Below, in pieces: positions 25,201 through 34,151 of a stretch of DNA of 64,000 nucleotides (position 1 is its first letter; every line of letters begins with the position of its first letter). The DNA comes from Phormidesmis sp963710175. GTDB taxonomy: Bacteria; Cyanobacteriota; Cyanobacteriia; Phormidesmidales; Phormidesmidaceae. The stretch lies in NCBI GenBank assembly GCA_963710175.1, contig CAVPZC010000001.1, positions 1,302,001 to 1,366,000 on the forward strand. Reading direction: 5' to 3'. A model generated the notes under the pieces. The model made no database searches. It was given only the letters and a program-made list of their open reading frames with translations, and had not been told where the DNA came from. The position numbers and the translations under genes are program-made.

Positions 25201-26141
25201 CCCGAGTCGATGTGACGCTGCGAATCTCGGGCTTTTTCCGCGATGCCTTTCCTAACCTGATTTCTCTATTTGACCAGGCAGTGAATGCTGTCTCTGTTCT
25301 AGATGAACCGCCTGAGCAAAATCCGCTGGCTGCTCAGGTGCAAAAAGACTATGCTCACTGGCAACAGCAGGGGCTAGATAACGAACAGAGTTGGGAGCGA
25401 TCGCGCTATCGCATTTTCGGCTCTAAACCCGGCGCATACGGAGCCGGATTACAGGGCCTGATTGAAGCGCAAAACTGGGAGAGCGACGCTGATTTGGCCC
25501 GTGCCTATATCAACTGGAGCGGCTACGCCTATACTGGTCAAGCGGATGGCCACAGCGCCTTAGAAGCGTTCAGTCAGCGGCTCTCACAGATGCAAATTGT
25601 CTTGCAAAATCAGGATAACCGCGAGCACGATCTGCTCGACTCTGACGACTACTACCAGTTTCAGGGCGGCATGACCGCAGCGGTAAAGGCGCAGCGGGGA
25701 GAGTCGCCGGTCACTTATTTTGGCGACAATGCAGTACCGGAAAATCCGAAGGTGCGATCGCTCAAATCCGAAATCGCCCGCGTCTATCGCTCACGAGTTG
25801 TAAACCCCAAATGGATAGCAGGCGTCATGCGGCACGGCTACAAGGGCGCGTTTGAAATGGCCGCTACCGTAGATTATTTATTTGCCTACGATGCAACGAC
25901 CGGCTGCGTAGAAAACCACATGTACGAAGGCATTGCCGATGCCTATGTCTTTGATCCGGCAGTGCACGAGTTCATTGAAAAGTCTAATCCCTGGGCGCTG
26001 CGTGATATGGCTGAGCGGCTGCTGGAAGCTAATCAGCGAGGACTATGGCAGGGGGCAAGTGAAGAGAAAGTGGATGGGTTGAGGGCGATCGCTCACGCCG
26101 CTGAAGGCCAGATCGAAGCAGGACTATCCGGCATAGGATAG
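22227..26141 (+). CDS. cobN: Cobaltochelatase, CobN subunit
   Basis: 1304 aa from ATG 22227; the 17 codons upstream in frame are unlikely to be translated. CobN is the large subunit that, with ATPase partners, inserts cobalt into hydrogenobyrinate diamide in the aerobic cobalamin route. It is homologous to ChlH of Mg chelatase. The beginning M-H-R-L-A-A-T-P-G-G-W and the H-V-G-K-H-G-N-L-E-W-L-P-G-K and H-Y-G-Y-K/H-G-Y-K-G-A segments are family landmarks; length also fits CobN. A Pro-rich insertion near residues 830-850 is unusual. No cobS/cobT lies nearby; in cyanobacteria ChlI/ChlD may serve as partner ATPases. Confidence 0.9.
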   Translation: MHRLAATPGGWDSSVEGVVFIEQTPAPIVVLTAADTDISALSQALAQLPESFSQLRCLNLLQLQQQLTIDTYADTVLRHARLIVLRVLGGRGYWSYGLEVVKAVVAENGAALVVMPGDDRPDLDLMGHSTMPLAVVNQLWQYFTEGGVDNLCHGLLYISDRTLATHYQPPAPESVPRIGIYPLPAPAISRSLPTSLKGDLISSPLLKKQRLNEQLDEQILRSLQSPSPDLIGARVGILFYRAHYLAGNTKVVEAIAAALVYRGLKPVPIYVSSLKEGEIQQALLDYCQADSDRPIELLINTTSFAVANLTQPASGATAFDLWKTLDVPVLQAICSGSPRQHWQDHPQGLTPRDIAMNVALPEVDGRIITRAVSFKAAQTAAASKSLQTDVIVYEPERDRINFVTDLATRWLRLRHTPPVSRKIALVLANYPNRDGRMANGVGLDTPASCLKILQALKQAGYTVDDLPETGDDLMAQLAQGVTNDPESYGLRPSYQTLSEADYQAFFDTLPAAVKQGVTQRWGTAAEEWQRFSAGLFKLPDSSALPISGIQFGNIFVGIQPSRGYDLDPSLNYHAPDLEPTHAYLGFYYWLRRSFAADAIVHVGKHGNLEWLPGKGIALSAECYPEAAFGPMPHFYPFIVNDPGEGAQAKRRSQAVILDHLTPPMTRAELYGPLQQLESLVDEYYEAQNLDPTRLPIIAEKIVALLNNTQLQQDLNLTIAPQTQPDRLQTWLPQIDGYLCELKEAQIRDGLHIYGQCPEGRQLRDLIVAIARHPSSAHMGLSRAIAHAWQLDLDPLTADLSENWPSDTPPHCRTVGDVVERIEQQANIYIDALLAPPLPSSPLLPPLQPVLTWITHTLLPHLTRTTDEITHLLHGLNGGYIPSGPSGAPTRNRPEVLPTGRNFYSVDIRAIPTESAWDVGRKAAEILVENYTQENGEYPRTLGLSMWGTAAMRTGGDDMAEALALLGVCPVWDGPSRRVVDFEILPVSLLGRPRVDVTLRISGFFRDAFPNLISLFDQAVNAVSVLDEPPEQNPLAAQVQKDYAHWQQQGLDNEQSWERSRYRIFGSKPGAYGAGLQGLIEAQNWESDADLARAYINWSGYAYTGQADGHSALEAFSQRLSQMQIVLQNQDNREHDLLDSDDYYQFQGGMTAAVKAQRGESPVTYFGDNAVPENPKVRSLKSEIARVYRSRVVNPKWIAGVMRHGYKGAFEMAATVDYLFAYDATTGCVENHMYEGIADAYVFDPAVHEFIEKSNPWALRDMAERLLEANQRGLWQGASEEKVDGLRAIAHAAEGQIEAGLSGIG

Positions 26142-26145
26142 AGCC

Positions 26146-26748
26146 TTAAATCTGCCCAGTCAAAACATCTTTAGCCACGGCCTTTAATTCAGGAAAGACA
26201 GCGGATTCAATCTGACTATCACCTCGATACACCCTCTCCTGATAGAGACCATCGACCAGGATCAGCACGGTCACCTGATCGCGATGCGGGTCAATAATCC
26301 AATATTCAGGAATGCGCCATTCTTGATACTGCTGACGCTTCCAAACGTAGTCACGCTTATAGTTGCTGCTACTGTCCGGCCCTGGACTGACAACTTCTGC
26401 AACAAATAAAGGCGGCGTCATGCCCAATAAAATAGCTTGCCTTGCCGTCTCTATATGCTCAGACTGCATCACCATCAGGTCAGGCTTGCGATTCACCCGC
26501 TTGTCGCCAACAGGCCGCACCTGAATCTCTTTATTACCGCTGCGAACCCGACTCAGAAAAGCCCTGTCGTTTAGAAGAGAAAGGTACACACCTAGCACAT
26601 GAGCAATTCTCAGATTAATATCATCTTCTGAAGACACTTCGATCAGTTCTCCGCTGCTAAGCAGGCGATAGTTGCACTCAGAAGACAGCTGGTCGTCATC
26701 TAAATAATCCTGATAGCTTTTATAGCGGCGAGTGAGGGCGTAGGTCAT
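26146..26748 (-). CDS. Uma2-family (DUF820) restriction-like nuclease fold protein
   Basis: 200 aa, typical for Uma2 proteins, which are amplified in cyanobacteria. The PD-(D/E)XK-like core shows K-P-D-L-M-V and F-V-A-E-V-V-S-P-G, then Y-W-I-I-D-P near the C terminus. Role unknown. It converges on cobN, ending 4 bp from its stop. Confidence 0.88.
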   Translation of the reverse strand: MTYALTRRYKSYQDYLDDDQLSSECNYRLLSSGELIEVSSEDDINLRIAHVLGVYLSLLNDRAFLSRVRSGNKEIQVRPVGDKRVNRKPDLMVMQSEHIETARQAILLGMTPPLFVAEVVSPGPDSSSNYKRDYVWKRQQYQEWRIPEYWIIDPHRDQVTVLILVDGLYQERVYRGDSQIESAVFPELKAVAKDVLTGQI

Positions 26749-26800
26749 GGACTGTGCCTCATATTTTAGAGAGGTAACGTCAGCTAACTAATCACTAAAC

Positions 26801-27625
26801 TCATTTTAGTGTGCTGGTATCAGTCGCTGCTACCGCTGGCGTTGTGACGCTAGGATCTACCCGTATCCACAGGGCAAGTTCTAGCGCTTCATCTTGTAAG
26901 TCAAAGTCGATCACCCGCGCGGTTAAGCCGCGTCGATCTAACTGCTGCAAGCTCAGGCGTTCGTTAACATCGCCTAGCAGGGTGTCTACTAAGCGCTGCG
27001 GGGCAGGTTGGCCGTTGACGATGAGGGTGGGTTTGGTGAGGGTAAGGCGATCGCCCGCCGTAATCATTAGCCCCGTCTCCGCTTCTAAAAACAGCGTCTC
27101 TGACTGGACTAAATCTTCGAGTTCTACCGTAATTTTCAGGCGATCATTCGCCAAAAACTGGATTGCCGGATTGTTGATCTGATAGCGATCACGCTCCCTG
27201 GCCTGAGCGGCATTGGGTGCCCCGATCCTAATTTGGCTCAGCCGCTCCGCTACTACCGGAGAATTCAAGAAAACGTTCAGATCGGCTTCGGTCAGCACCA
27301 GCCGCACCGCGCCCTGCAACGGCTGGTCGAGCACGACCTGTCCCTGGCGCAAGCTTTTAAACTCCAGGTCGATGGGGTCAGTTTCGAGTTCAGCCACCGC
27401 CAGACGTAAACCCGGCACTGGTAACACCCCTCGACCGGCAATTCGCACCCGATCTACCCGGCCCTGCAATAGCTGAAGAGACGAGTCATTGTCTATACGT
27501 ACGTCCAAGCTCTCAGCGCCAATCAGCCGCGAGCGAATGGCGTCTTCGGCGACTTGATCGAGCACAATGCCGACCGGCGAAATCAGCAGCAGCAAACCAG
27601 ACAGTAAAACGGTGAGGAGTTCCAC
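26801..27625 (-). CDS. DUF2993 (LmeA-like) lipid-binding protein
   Basis: 274 aa. An N-terminal hydrophobic helix (residues 1-25) is followed by a beta-rich domain with V-R-I-D-N-D-S-S-L-Q-L-L-Q-G-R-V-D-R-V-R-I-A-G-R-G, characteristic of DUF2993. Members are periplasmic or membrane-anchored and related to phospholipid-binding LmeA. The GTG start shares one base with the proS stop codon, so the two are translationally coupled, although no functional link is known. Confidence 0.85.
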   Translation of the reverse strand: MELLTVLLSGLLLLISPVGIVLDQVAEDAIRSRLIGAESLDVRIDNDSSLQLLQGRVDRVRIAGRGVLPVPGLRLAVAELETDPIDLEFKSLRQGQVVLDQPLQGAVRLVLTEADLNVFLNSPVVAERLSQIRIGAPNAAQARERDRYQINNPAIQFLANDRLKITVELEDLVQSETLFLEAETGLMITAGDRLTLTKPTLIVNGQPAPQRLVDTLLGDVNERLSLQQLDRRGLTARVIDFDLQDEALELALWIRVDPSVTTPAVAATDTSTLK

Positions 27626-29454
27626 TAGCGCACCGCTGCCTCTACCCAGCCTTTGAGCGTATCAACGACCGCTTCTAGCGCTATTTCTTCGGCTTCGCCG
27701 TTGGCGCGTTTTACCACTTCTACCTGGCCATTTTTGAGTGATCGCCCCGTCACAATCCGAAAGGGAATGCCAATCAGTTCAGCGTCTTTAAACTTTACCC
27801 CGGCGCGCTCTTTGCGGTCGTCTAGCAAGGTTTCAACGCCCGCTGCGTTCAGTTCATCGTGCAGCTTTTCGGCGGCGGCCATTTGGCCAGCATCCCCGAT
27901 GTTAGGGACAACGACGATAGCGTGGTAAGGGGCGATCGCTACCGGCCAGATGATCCCATTTTTATCGTAAGACTGCTCCACGGCTGCCTGCGCTAGCCGC
28001 GAAACGCCGACGCCATAGCAGCCCATTTCCAACGGGACTTCGGAGCCGTCTTCGGCGGTATAGGTGGCGCCCAGCGCCTTCGAATATTTATGGCCTAGCT
28101 GAAAGATATGACCAATTTCAATGCCCCGAGCAGTTTGAATCGTCTGAGTGGGATCGTGGACGGCTTGGTTGCCAGCGATCGCCTTACGCAAATCCATTTT
28201 GTGCGACGGCAGCGTGAATTCTGCGCCCCAGTTACCCCCCACAACGTGATAGCCGCTCTCATTAGAGCCTGTGACAAAATTTTCTAGCGACACCGCTGTT
28301 TCATCTACGAGTCGTAAAAACTTTGGCGCTATCCCCGCAGTCTTTGCTTTCTCTGGAGAAATATAGTCATCGGCTAAATTTGGCGCAATGTAGCCCAGCG
28401 GCAGCGGTTTAGCTGCCCACTTTGCCTGGGCCTCTGCATCTGGAACTTCTAAGGCCAAAATCGTTGTTGCCCCGTAGTCAGCTGCCAGATTGGTCAGCGC
28501 ATTTTGCAGCTTTACTTCATTTACATCCTGGTCGCCGCGAATGCTCACCAGCACCAGCACCGACTGCTCACCATCAGGCCCACGGTCATAAGTCACCTGA
28601 TACAGGACGTTTTTGACAATCTGCGTGGGTGAGCAGTCTAAGAATTTTGCCAGCGAATCAATTGTCGGCGTGTTGGGCGTGTCTCGCTTTTCGTAGGCTG
28701 CAAACTGCGAGGGCACCGCCGCTGGCGCCAAGGAGATCGCTTTTTCTACGTTGGCAGCATATTTGCCATCTTCGGTGTAAAGCACCTCATCTTCACCGGC
28801 TTCTGCGAGCACCATGAATTCTGTCGAACCGGAGCCCCCAATTGCGCCAGAATCAGCGTCTACAGCTCGAAACTCCAGACCGCTGCGCCGCAGCATATTG
28901 CTGTAGGCCACATACATATCGTCGTAGGTTTGCTTCAAGCTGTCGGTGTCGGGATGGAAAGAATAGCCGTCTTTCATGATGAATTCGCGCCCGCGCAAAA
29001 GGCCAAACCGGGGGCGAATTTCGTCGCGAAACTTGGTTTGCAGCTGATAGAGATGCAGGGGTAGCTGACGATATGAGCGAATCATGTCGCGGGCGATCAC
29101 GGTGATCACTTCTTCGTGAGTAGGGCCGAGCGCGAGTTCTTGCTGACGGCGATCGCCCAGCGTAAACATGATCCCTTCAGCTTTAGTATACGTATCCCAG
29201 CGGCCCGACTCCTGCCATAGAGAAGCGGGCTGTAGCTGCGGCAGCAGACATTCTTGAGCGCCTGTCGCGTCCATTTCTTCGCGCACAATCGCCGATATCT
29301 TATCGAGCACACGCAGCAGCAACGGCAAATAGGCATAGAGCCCGCTGGAGATGCGGCGCATGTAGCCTGCCCGCAGCAGCAGCTTATGGCTCGGAATCTC
29401 TGCCTCTGCTGGATCTTCTCGCAGCGTGACAAACAGCATTTGAGACAGTCGCAT
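27625..29454 (-). CDS. proS: Prolyl-tRNA synthetase (bacterial type)
   Basis: 609 aa. Class II motifs are present: motif 1 near the N terminus, motif 2 (F-R-D-E-I-R-P-R-F-G-L-L-R-G-R-E-F) and motif 3 (G-V-G-V-S-R-L), with the INS editing domain between motifs 2 and 3 (about 225-390) and an anticodon-binding C-terminal domain. It charges tRNA-Pro. A free-standing YbaK homologue at 30492 could add Cys-tRNA(Pro) deacylation. Confidence 0.97.
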   Translation of the reverse strand: MRLSQMLFVTLREDPAEAEIPSHKLLLRAGYMRRISSGLYAYLPLLLRVLDKISAIVREEMDATGAQECLLPQLQPASLWQESGRWDTYTKAEGIMFTLGDRRQQELALGPTHEEVITVIARDMIRSYRQLPLHLYQLQTKFRDEIRPRFGLLRGREFIMKDGYSFHPDTDSLKQTYDDMYVAYSNMLRRSGLEFRAVDADSGAIGGSGSTEFMVLAEAGEDEVLYTEDGKYAANVEKAISLAPAAVPSQFAAYEKRDTPNTPTIDSLAKFLDCSPTQIVKNVLYQVTYDRGPDGEQSVLVLVSIRGDQDVNEVKLQNALTNLAADYGATTILALEVPDAEAQAKWAAKPLPLGYIAPNLADDYISPEKAKTAGIAPKFLRLVDETAVSLENFVTGSNESGYHVVGGNWGAEFTLPSHKMDLRKAIAGNQAVHDPTQTIQTARGIEIGHIFQLGHKYSKALGATYTAEDGSEVPLEMGCYGVGVSRLAQAAVEQSYDKNGIIWPVAIAPYHAIVVVPNIGDAGQMAAAEKLHDELNAAGVETLLDDRKERAGVKFKDAELIGIPFRIVTGRSLKNGQVEVVKRANGEAEEIALEAVVDTLKGWVEAAVR

Positions 29455-29778
29455 AAGCCTCCCCTAACCTTCAATACCTGATATGGACAAAGTTATCAAG
29501 ACACCCAGCGTAAACGCTTATCTCAGCAGCGTCTAGCGCTGTCAATCTCAAATCAGTCTAGAGCATTCGGCTACGACAAACCTACCAGGTCTCGAACTCC
29601 AGCCCAGGATACTCACTTGCTGAACCGAGGTGCTTTTTGCTGTCGCTTGTTTTACTGACCAACTATAGATTTGTATATTGGTAAGGAAACTATCAATAGC
29701 TGGAAAAATACAGCTGCTGCGCTGAGCGATCGCGCCAATGCTGACTTATCAAAAAACGAATCCACAAGATTTTTCACA

Positions 29779-30495
29779 GTGAATAAGTCAAATTTCGTAA
29801 TTCTCATTGCTGACAACGACGACCGGACTCGGCAGGCCCTGACCAATAGCCTTAAGTCCGCTGGCTACGACGTGATTGCCGCCGCTAATGGCCAAGCGGC
29901 ACTAGCGCACTTTCACGCAGCGCCAACTGTCGATCTGGTCGTTCTCGATGTGCTCATGCCTGAGCTAGATGGGTTTCAGGTCTGTCAGGCCCTGAGGCAA
30001 GTTTCCGACGTGCCGATTATTATTGCTACGGTGCTCGGCAGCCCTGCTGACCGGGTAATTGGCCTAGAAATGGGGGCCAATGACTACATTGTCAAGCCTT
30101 TTTCTACTCAGGAGCTGATTGCCCGCATTCGCTCAATTCTACGGCGAGCTCCTCGACATTCCGATCCGCCTACCCTCTCTCACCAGGTGATGAAAGTCGG
30201 GCCGCTGACTATCGACCCAATCACCCGCAGGGCTTACCGCCAGAGCCACCAGCTTCACCTGACTGAAATTGAGTTTCGCTTGCTAGAGCTGCTCGCTAGC
30301 AAACCAGGCCACATCTTTTCTAGAGGCGAAATTCTCAGCTCGCTGTGGGGCTACGCTGCCAGCAGTGCTGCTGATACCAAAACAGTGGATGTCCATATTT
30401 CTCGCCTGCGGATCAAGCTCAACGACCACACTCAAGATCCCGATTTCATTGTGACTATTCGCAGCCGGGGCTACATGTTTTTGGTGCAGCGTTAG
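29779..30495 (+). CDS. OmpR/PhoB-family response regulator (RpaB-like)
   Basis: About 238 aa from GTG 29779; an upstream TTG at 29671 would add 36 residues without family resemblance. The receiver has the acidic pair in I-A-D-N-D-D, the phospho-acceptor in V-V-L-D-V-L-M-P and K-P-F. The winged-helix domain ends D-V-H-I-S-R-L-R-I-K-L then G-Y-M-F. It resembles cyanobacterial RpaB in overall layout but is divergent, so a paralogue is likely. No kinase gene is adjacent. It ends overlapping the convergent ybaK by 4 bp. Confidence 0.87.
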   Translation: MNKSNFVILIADNDDRTRQALTNSLKSAGYDVIAAANGQAALAHFHAAPTVDLVVLDVLMPELDGFQVCQALRQVSDVPIIIATVLGSPADRVIGLEMGANDYIVKPFSTQELIARIRSILRRAPRHSDPPTLSHQVMKVGPLTIDPITRRAYRQSHQLHLTEIEFRLLELLASKPGHIFSRGEILSSLWGYAASSAADTKTVDVHISRLRIKLNDHTQDPDFIVTIRSRGYMFLVQR

Positions 30496-30974
30496 CTAGC
30501 TGCTGTATTCTGTTGAGAAATCGCGCCGATGATAGCGCCGGTTGCTCTGATATAGTCAGCAGCTAGCAGCCAGAGCATTTGCCCGCGCATTCCCGCTGAA
30601 ACGGCAATGTGCTCGTATACCTGAGCCCATTCCTCTAAAAAGACGGGATAGGGCTTTTTGCAGGCCAGGGCAGTGACGCCGCCGCGAATGTAGCCGGTCA
30701 GGGGCTGTACTTGCTTGAGGGGAACGGTTTCTACTTTGCGATCGCCGCTCAGCCGGGCCAATGCTTTAAGATCAAGCTGATAGCAGCCGGGGATTACGGC
30801 TAGTGCTACGCCGTGGCGATCGCCTCTGAATACCAGCGTCTTAAACACCTGATCTGAAGGCATCCCTAGCTTTTGCGCGGTTGATATTGCTGTGAGATCT
30901 TCATCTACCGCGTAGGTAAGCAAATCGTAGTCAATGCCGAGAGTATCTAAAGCGCGAGCAGCGTTTGTTTTCAT
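30492..30974 (-). CDS. ybaK: Cys-tRNA(Pro)/Cys-tRNA(Cys) deacylase YbaK
   Basis: 160 aa, the family length. Landmarks are K-T-N-A-A-R at the start, the K-T-L-V-F-R-G segment, P-G-C-Y-Q-L-D-L-K-A-L-A and the G-Y-I-R-G-G-V-T-A-L-A-C-K-K loop. It hydrolyses cysteine mischarged on tRNA-Pro, complementing the editing domain of ProS encoded nearby. Confidence 0.92.
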   Translation of the reverse strand: MKTNAARALDTLGIDYDLLTYAVDEDLTAISTAQKLGMPSDQVFKTLVFRGDRHGVALAVIPGCYQLDLKALARLSGDRKVETVPLKQVQPLTGYIRGGVTALACKKPYPVFLEEWAQVYEHIAVSAGMRGQMLWLLAADYIRATGAIIGAISQQNTAAS

Positions 30975-31007
30975 GGGCTTTACTGACCGTAACTTGTAGC
31001 ATTGCCG

Positions 31008-32693
31008 CTAAGGATTTTCTGCTTCAGCGAAGCAAAAGCGATCGCGGCCTTCAGACTTAGCCTGGTATAGACCCTGGTCAGCTGCGGCTATCAGCATCTC
31101 GGGATGAATATTTTCAGTAGAGTCAATGGTTGATATCCCTAAGCTCAGCGTCACGTAGCTGCTCGCTTGCGACTGGCTGTGGGGAATTGCCAGCTGCCGG
31201 ATCTGCTGCTGAATTTTCAGGGCGACATTTTTAACGCCCACCCAGCTCGTGTTGGGTAGAATAATCGCAAACTCTTCGCCGCCATAGCGAGCGACCAGGT
31301 CAGTGCTGCGTTTCACAGACTGCTCAAGCGATTTGGCAACCTTTCTCAGGCACTCGTCTCCCGACTGATGTCCGTAGGTGTCGTTGAAGCTTTTAAAGTA
31401 GTCAATATCGCACAAAATTAGCGCTAGAGATGAGTGCCCTGAGCCAACATTTTGCCATACCTGCGCTAAGTATTCATCAAACGAGCGACGGTTGGCGACC
31501 TGGGTCAGCCCGTCCATGCGAGCTAGCCGGTCTAGCTCCTGGTTGAATGCCTGCAAATCGGCTTCAGCGTGCTTGAGCTTGGTGATATCGGTAGCTGTGC
31601 CAAAAATTTGGGTGGGCTGGCCCTGGCTGTCTCTATGAAATACCGTTTCGCGGCACAGCAGCCAGCGCCAGTTACCCTGACGATGACGGAAGCGGTATTC
31701 ATTTTCTACGACCTCACCGTCACTGATAGTCGCCAATTTGCGCCGCTCTGAAATCATGTGGACTTTTTCTTCTGTGTGGACGAGCTGCTGTAGGTACTGC
31801 GCTCCCAGCTTTTGCACGTCCTCGGGCTCATAGCCCAAAACATTTTCCAACCAGCGACTAATGTAGATGCTGCTGCCATCTGCAAAGCTGTCAACATAGA
31901 GAATATTAGTGCTGGCATCAATGATGCCTTGAATGAGTCGCTGGCTTTCTTGCCAGGCCTGCTCAGCTTGCTTGCGCTCGATCGTCTCGCGTTTGAGCTG
32001 ACGGTTGTAAATCTCTAGCTTTGCCACAAGTTGCTGCTGCTGCTGCGCTTCGATGGCCGTCGTCATTTGCAGAGCAATGGAAAGCGCAAGCGCGCTCTCC
32101 GTTGCTGTCCAGCGACGGGCAAACCTACATTCGCACCACAGCGCTCCGACCACCCTACCCTGGTGACGTACGGGCATTTCCAATAGCGCTCCGGGTTCAT
32201 GAAAAACCCAGTTTTGCTGGACCAAAGAGCCCAGTAAAGCGCTGGCGGTAGCGACGTTTTCAATTACCAGCCCGACGCGATCGCATAGAGGCTCAAAGTA
32301 GTGAGGGCAATCGGCCACCTTGAGCACCGCGTCAGCTGCATGGGCCCCGTCAGCTCGGTCGTAGCGGCCTATCTGCTGAAACTGAGCATCAGCAGCATAC
32401 ATCCACAGACTGACGCGGTCTACTGCAAGCAGCTCAGCGGCTGCGTAGGTAATGGCAGCGGCAGCAGCGGCTAAGTCTCCGCTATAAAGCGATGGGTGCT
32501 GTGAGAGCAATTGCAAGCTTCGCTGCTGTAGGTCTGGCAGCTGGGCTAGTGACTCTTCCCTGAGCATTGAAGATGCGTCCTCCCGAAGCTGGCCCTTACG
32601 GTCTTTGGGTTGATCTGTAGGTTGGCCTTCAAACCTGACTTGAGGAATATCTTTGACGAGTTGTGTGACAGATTGCCCTGAAAGAATTGACAT
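31008..32693 (-). CDS. GAF-PAS-GGDEF diguanylate cyclase
   Basis: 561 aa. An N-terminal GAF-like domain (about 65-215) is followed by a short coiled coil, a PAS/PAC pair (about 245-375) and a GGDEF domain (about 390-555). The active-site loop is G-G-E-E-F, and R-S-T-D five residues upstream forms an intact inhibitory I-site, so it should make c-di-GMP with product feedback. No EAL domain. Cytoplasmic, as no membrane segment is seen. Confidence 0.92.
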   Translation of the reverse strand: MSILSGQSVTQLVKDIPQVRFEGQPTDQPKDRKGQLREDASSMLREESLAQLPDLQQRSLQLLSQHPSLYSGDLAAAAAAITYAAAELLAVDRVSLWMYAADAQFQQIGRYDRADGAHAADAVLKVADCPHYFEPLCDRVGLVIENVATASALLGSLVQQNWVFHEPGALLEMPVRHQGRVVGALWCECRFARRWTATESALALSIALQMTTAIEAQQQQQLVAKLEIYNRQLKRETIERKQAEQAWQESQRLIQGIIDASTNILYVDSFADGSSIYISRWLENVLGYEPEDVQKLGAQYLQQLVHTEEKVHMISERRKLATISDGEVVENEYRFRHRQGNWRWLLCRETVFHRDSQGQPTQIFGTATDITKLKHAEADLQAFNQELDRLARMDGLTQVANRRSFDEYLAQVWQNVGSGHSSLALILCDIDYFKSFNDTYGHQSGDECLRKVAKSLEQSVKRSTDLVARYGGEEFAIILPNTSWVGVKNVALKIQQQIRQLAIPHSQSQASSYVTLSLGISTIDSTENIHPEMLIAAADQGLYQAKSEGRDRFCFAEAENP

Positions 32694-32833
32694 TCTATTT
32701 GCTTAAAAGCAACCGTGCCTAGAATTGATTGCGTATTGCTAACATTCCCGAAGAAACGATTAAACGTACAAGTTTAAACAATAGGTAAAGCTGGCGGCTC
32801 ACTTTTGTAAAGGCAGTCTTGTGATTTTATACC

Positions 32834-34105
32834 TCACTCAAAGATATTGCTAAAAAAATCGATGGTCTCTTTCAGCGCTGCTACAAAAGCGTCGATTTCG
32901 GCAGGCGTATTATAAAAGTACAGACTGGCCCTAGCCGTAGAGTTAACGCCCAATATCTGGTGCAGCGGCTGAGTGCAGTGGTGCCCCGAGCGAATAGCGA
33001 TGCCTGCATGATCTAAAAATGTGGAGAGATCCTGTGCGTGGACGCCTTCGACAGTGAAGGTAGCGATCGCAGCTCTGCCTGTGCCATCTGCCTGCGGCTG
33101 AGGTCCATATAGCTTTACCTGAGGTACCGCGCTGATCTGCTGATACAGGTAGGCTGTGAGCTGATGCTCATACTCAGCGATTCGATCCATGCCAACTTTG
33201 CTGAGATAGTCTACGGCTGCGCCCAGCACCACAGCTTCACAAATGGCCGGGGTGCCCGCTTCAAACTTATGGGGCAGCTCCGCGTAGGTCGCACTATCTA
33301 GAGAGACATCCTGGATCATCTCACCGCCGCCCATAAAAGGTGGCATGGCCTGTAGCACTTCCAGCCTGCCGTATAGAAAGCCTGCTCCAGTTGGGCCACA
33401 CATTTTGTGGCCGGAGGCAACCAGCCAGTCGCAGCCCATTGCCTGCACATCTACTTTCATATGAGGCACGCTTTGACATGCGTCAATCAGCACTTTAGCG
33501 CCGTGTTGATGAGCAATGGCGATGATCTCACCGACCGGGTTGACGCATCCCAACGTATTGGAGACGTGGTTTACCGCGACCAGCTTAGTTTTATCGGTGA
33601 CCAGCTGCTTAAAGGCGTCTAGGTCAAATTCTTGAGTCGCGGTGAGCGGCACATGCTTCAGCACAGCGCCGGTTCGCTGCGCGATTAGCTGCCAGGGCAC
33701 CAGGTTGCTGTGGTGCTCCATTACCGACAGCACGATTTCATCGCCGCGCTCTAGCTGGCTCAAGCCCCAAGCGTAAGCCACTAGGTTGATGGCTTCGCTG
33801 GCGTTGCGGGTAAAGACAATTTCGTCGCGGGAGGCAGCATTAACAAAGGCGGCTACCTTATCGCGGGCCCCTTCGTAAGCCTCGGTCGCCCTGCCGCTTA
33901 GCGTATGAACACCGCGATGCACGTTGGCATTGTCTGCCTGGTAGTAGTGAACCATGGCATCTATCACCGCCTGGGGCTTTTGTGAGGTGGCGGCGTTATC
34001 CAGGTAAACCAGCGGCTTACCGTTGACCTCCTGATGCAGAATGGGAAAGTCAGCGCGGACTTCATCTGCCAGGGTGAGGGTGGTTCTAGGGGCGGTCAGC
34101 GTCAT
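32834..34105 (-). CDS. sufS: Cysteine desulfurase SufS
   Basis: 423 aa. PLP-binding Lys lies in S-G-H-K-M-C-G-P-T-G, and the active Cys region R-S-G-H-H-C-T-Q-P is typical of group II (SufS) desulfurases. It supplies sulfur for Fe-S clusters on the SufBCD scaffold. Last gene of the minus-strand suf group, 46 bp behind sufD. No sufE is present in the window. Confidence 0.96.
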   Translation of the reverse strand: MTLTAPRTTLTLADEVRADFPILHQEVNGKPLVYLDNAATSQKPQAVIDAMVHYYQADNANVHRGVHTLSGRATEAYEGARDKVAAFVNAASRDEIVFTRNASEAINLVAYAWGLSQLERGDEIVLSVMEHHSNLVPWQLIAQRTGAVLKHVPLTATQEFDLDAFKQLVTDKTKLVAVNHVSNTLGCVNPVGEIIAIAHQHGAKVLIDACQSVPHMKVDVQAMGCDWLVASGHKMCGPTGAGFLYGRLEVLQAMPPFMGGGEMIQDVSLDSATYAELPHKFEAGTPAICEAVVLGAAVDYLSKVGMDRIAEYEHQLTAYLYQQISAVPQVKLYGPQPQADGTGRAAIATFTVEGVHAQDLSTFLDHAGIAIRSGHHCTQPLHQILGVNSTARASLYFYNTPAEIDAFVAALKETIDFFSNIFE

Positions 34106-34151
34106 AGTCTGAAGTGAAGGGCTAAGGGGGAATAGAAAACGGAGAAGGGGG

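Noticed and set aside
22227..26141. Assignment as Mg-chelatase subunit ChlH
   Set aside because: The N-terminal motif and overall landmarks fit CobN better; ChlH has a different beginning. Some uncertainty remains since the families are homologous.
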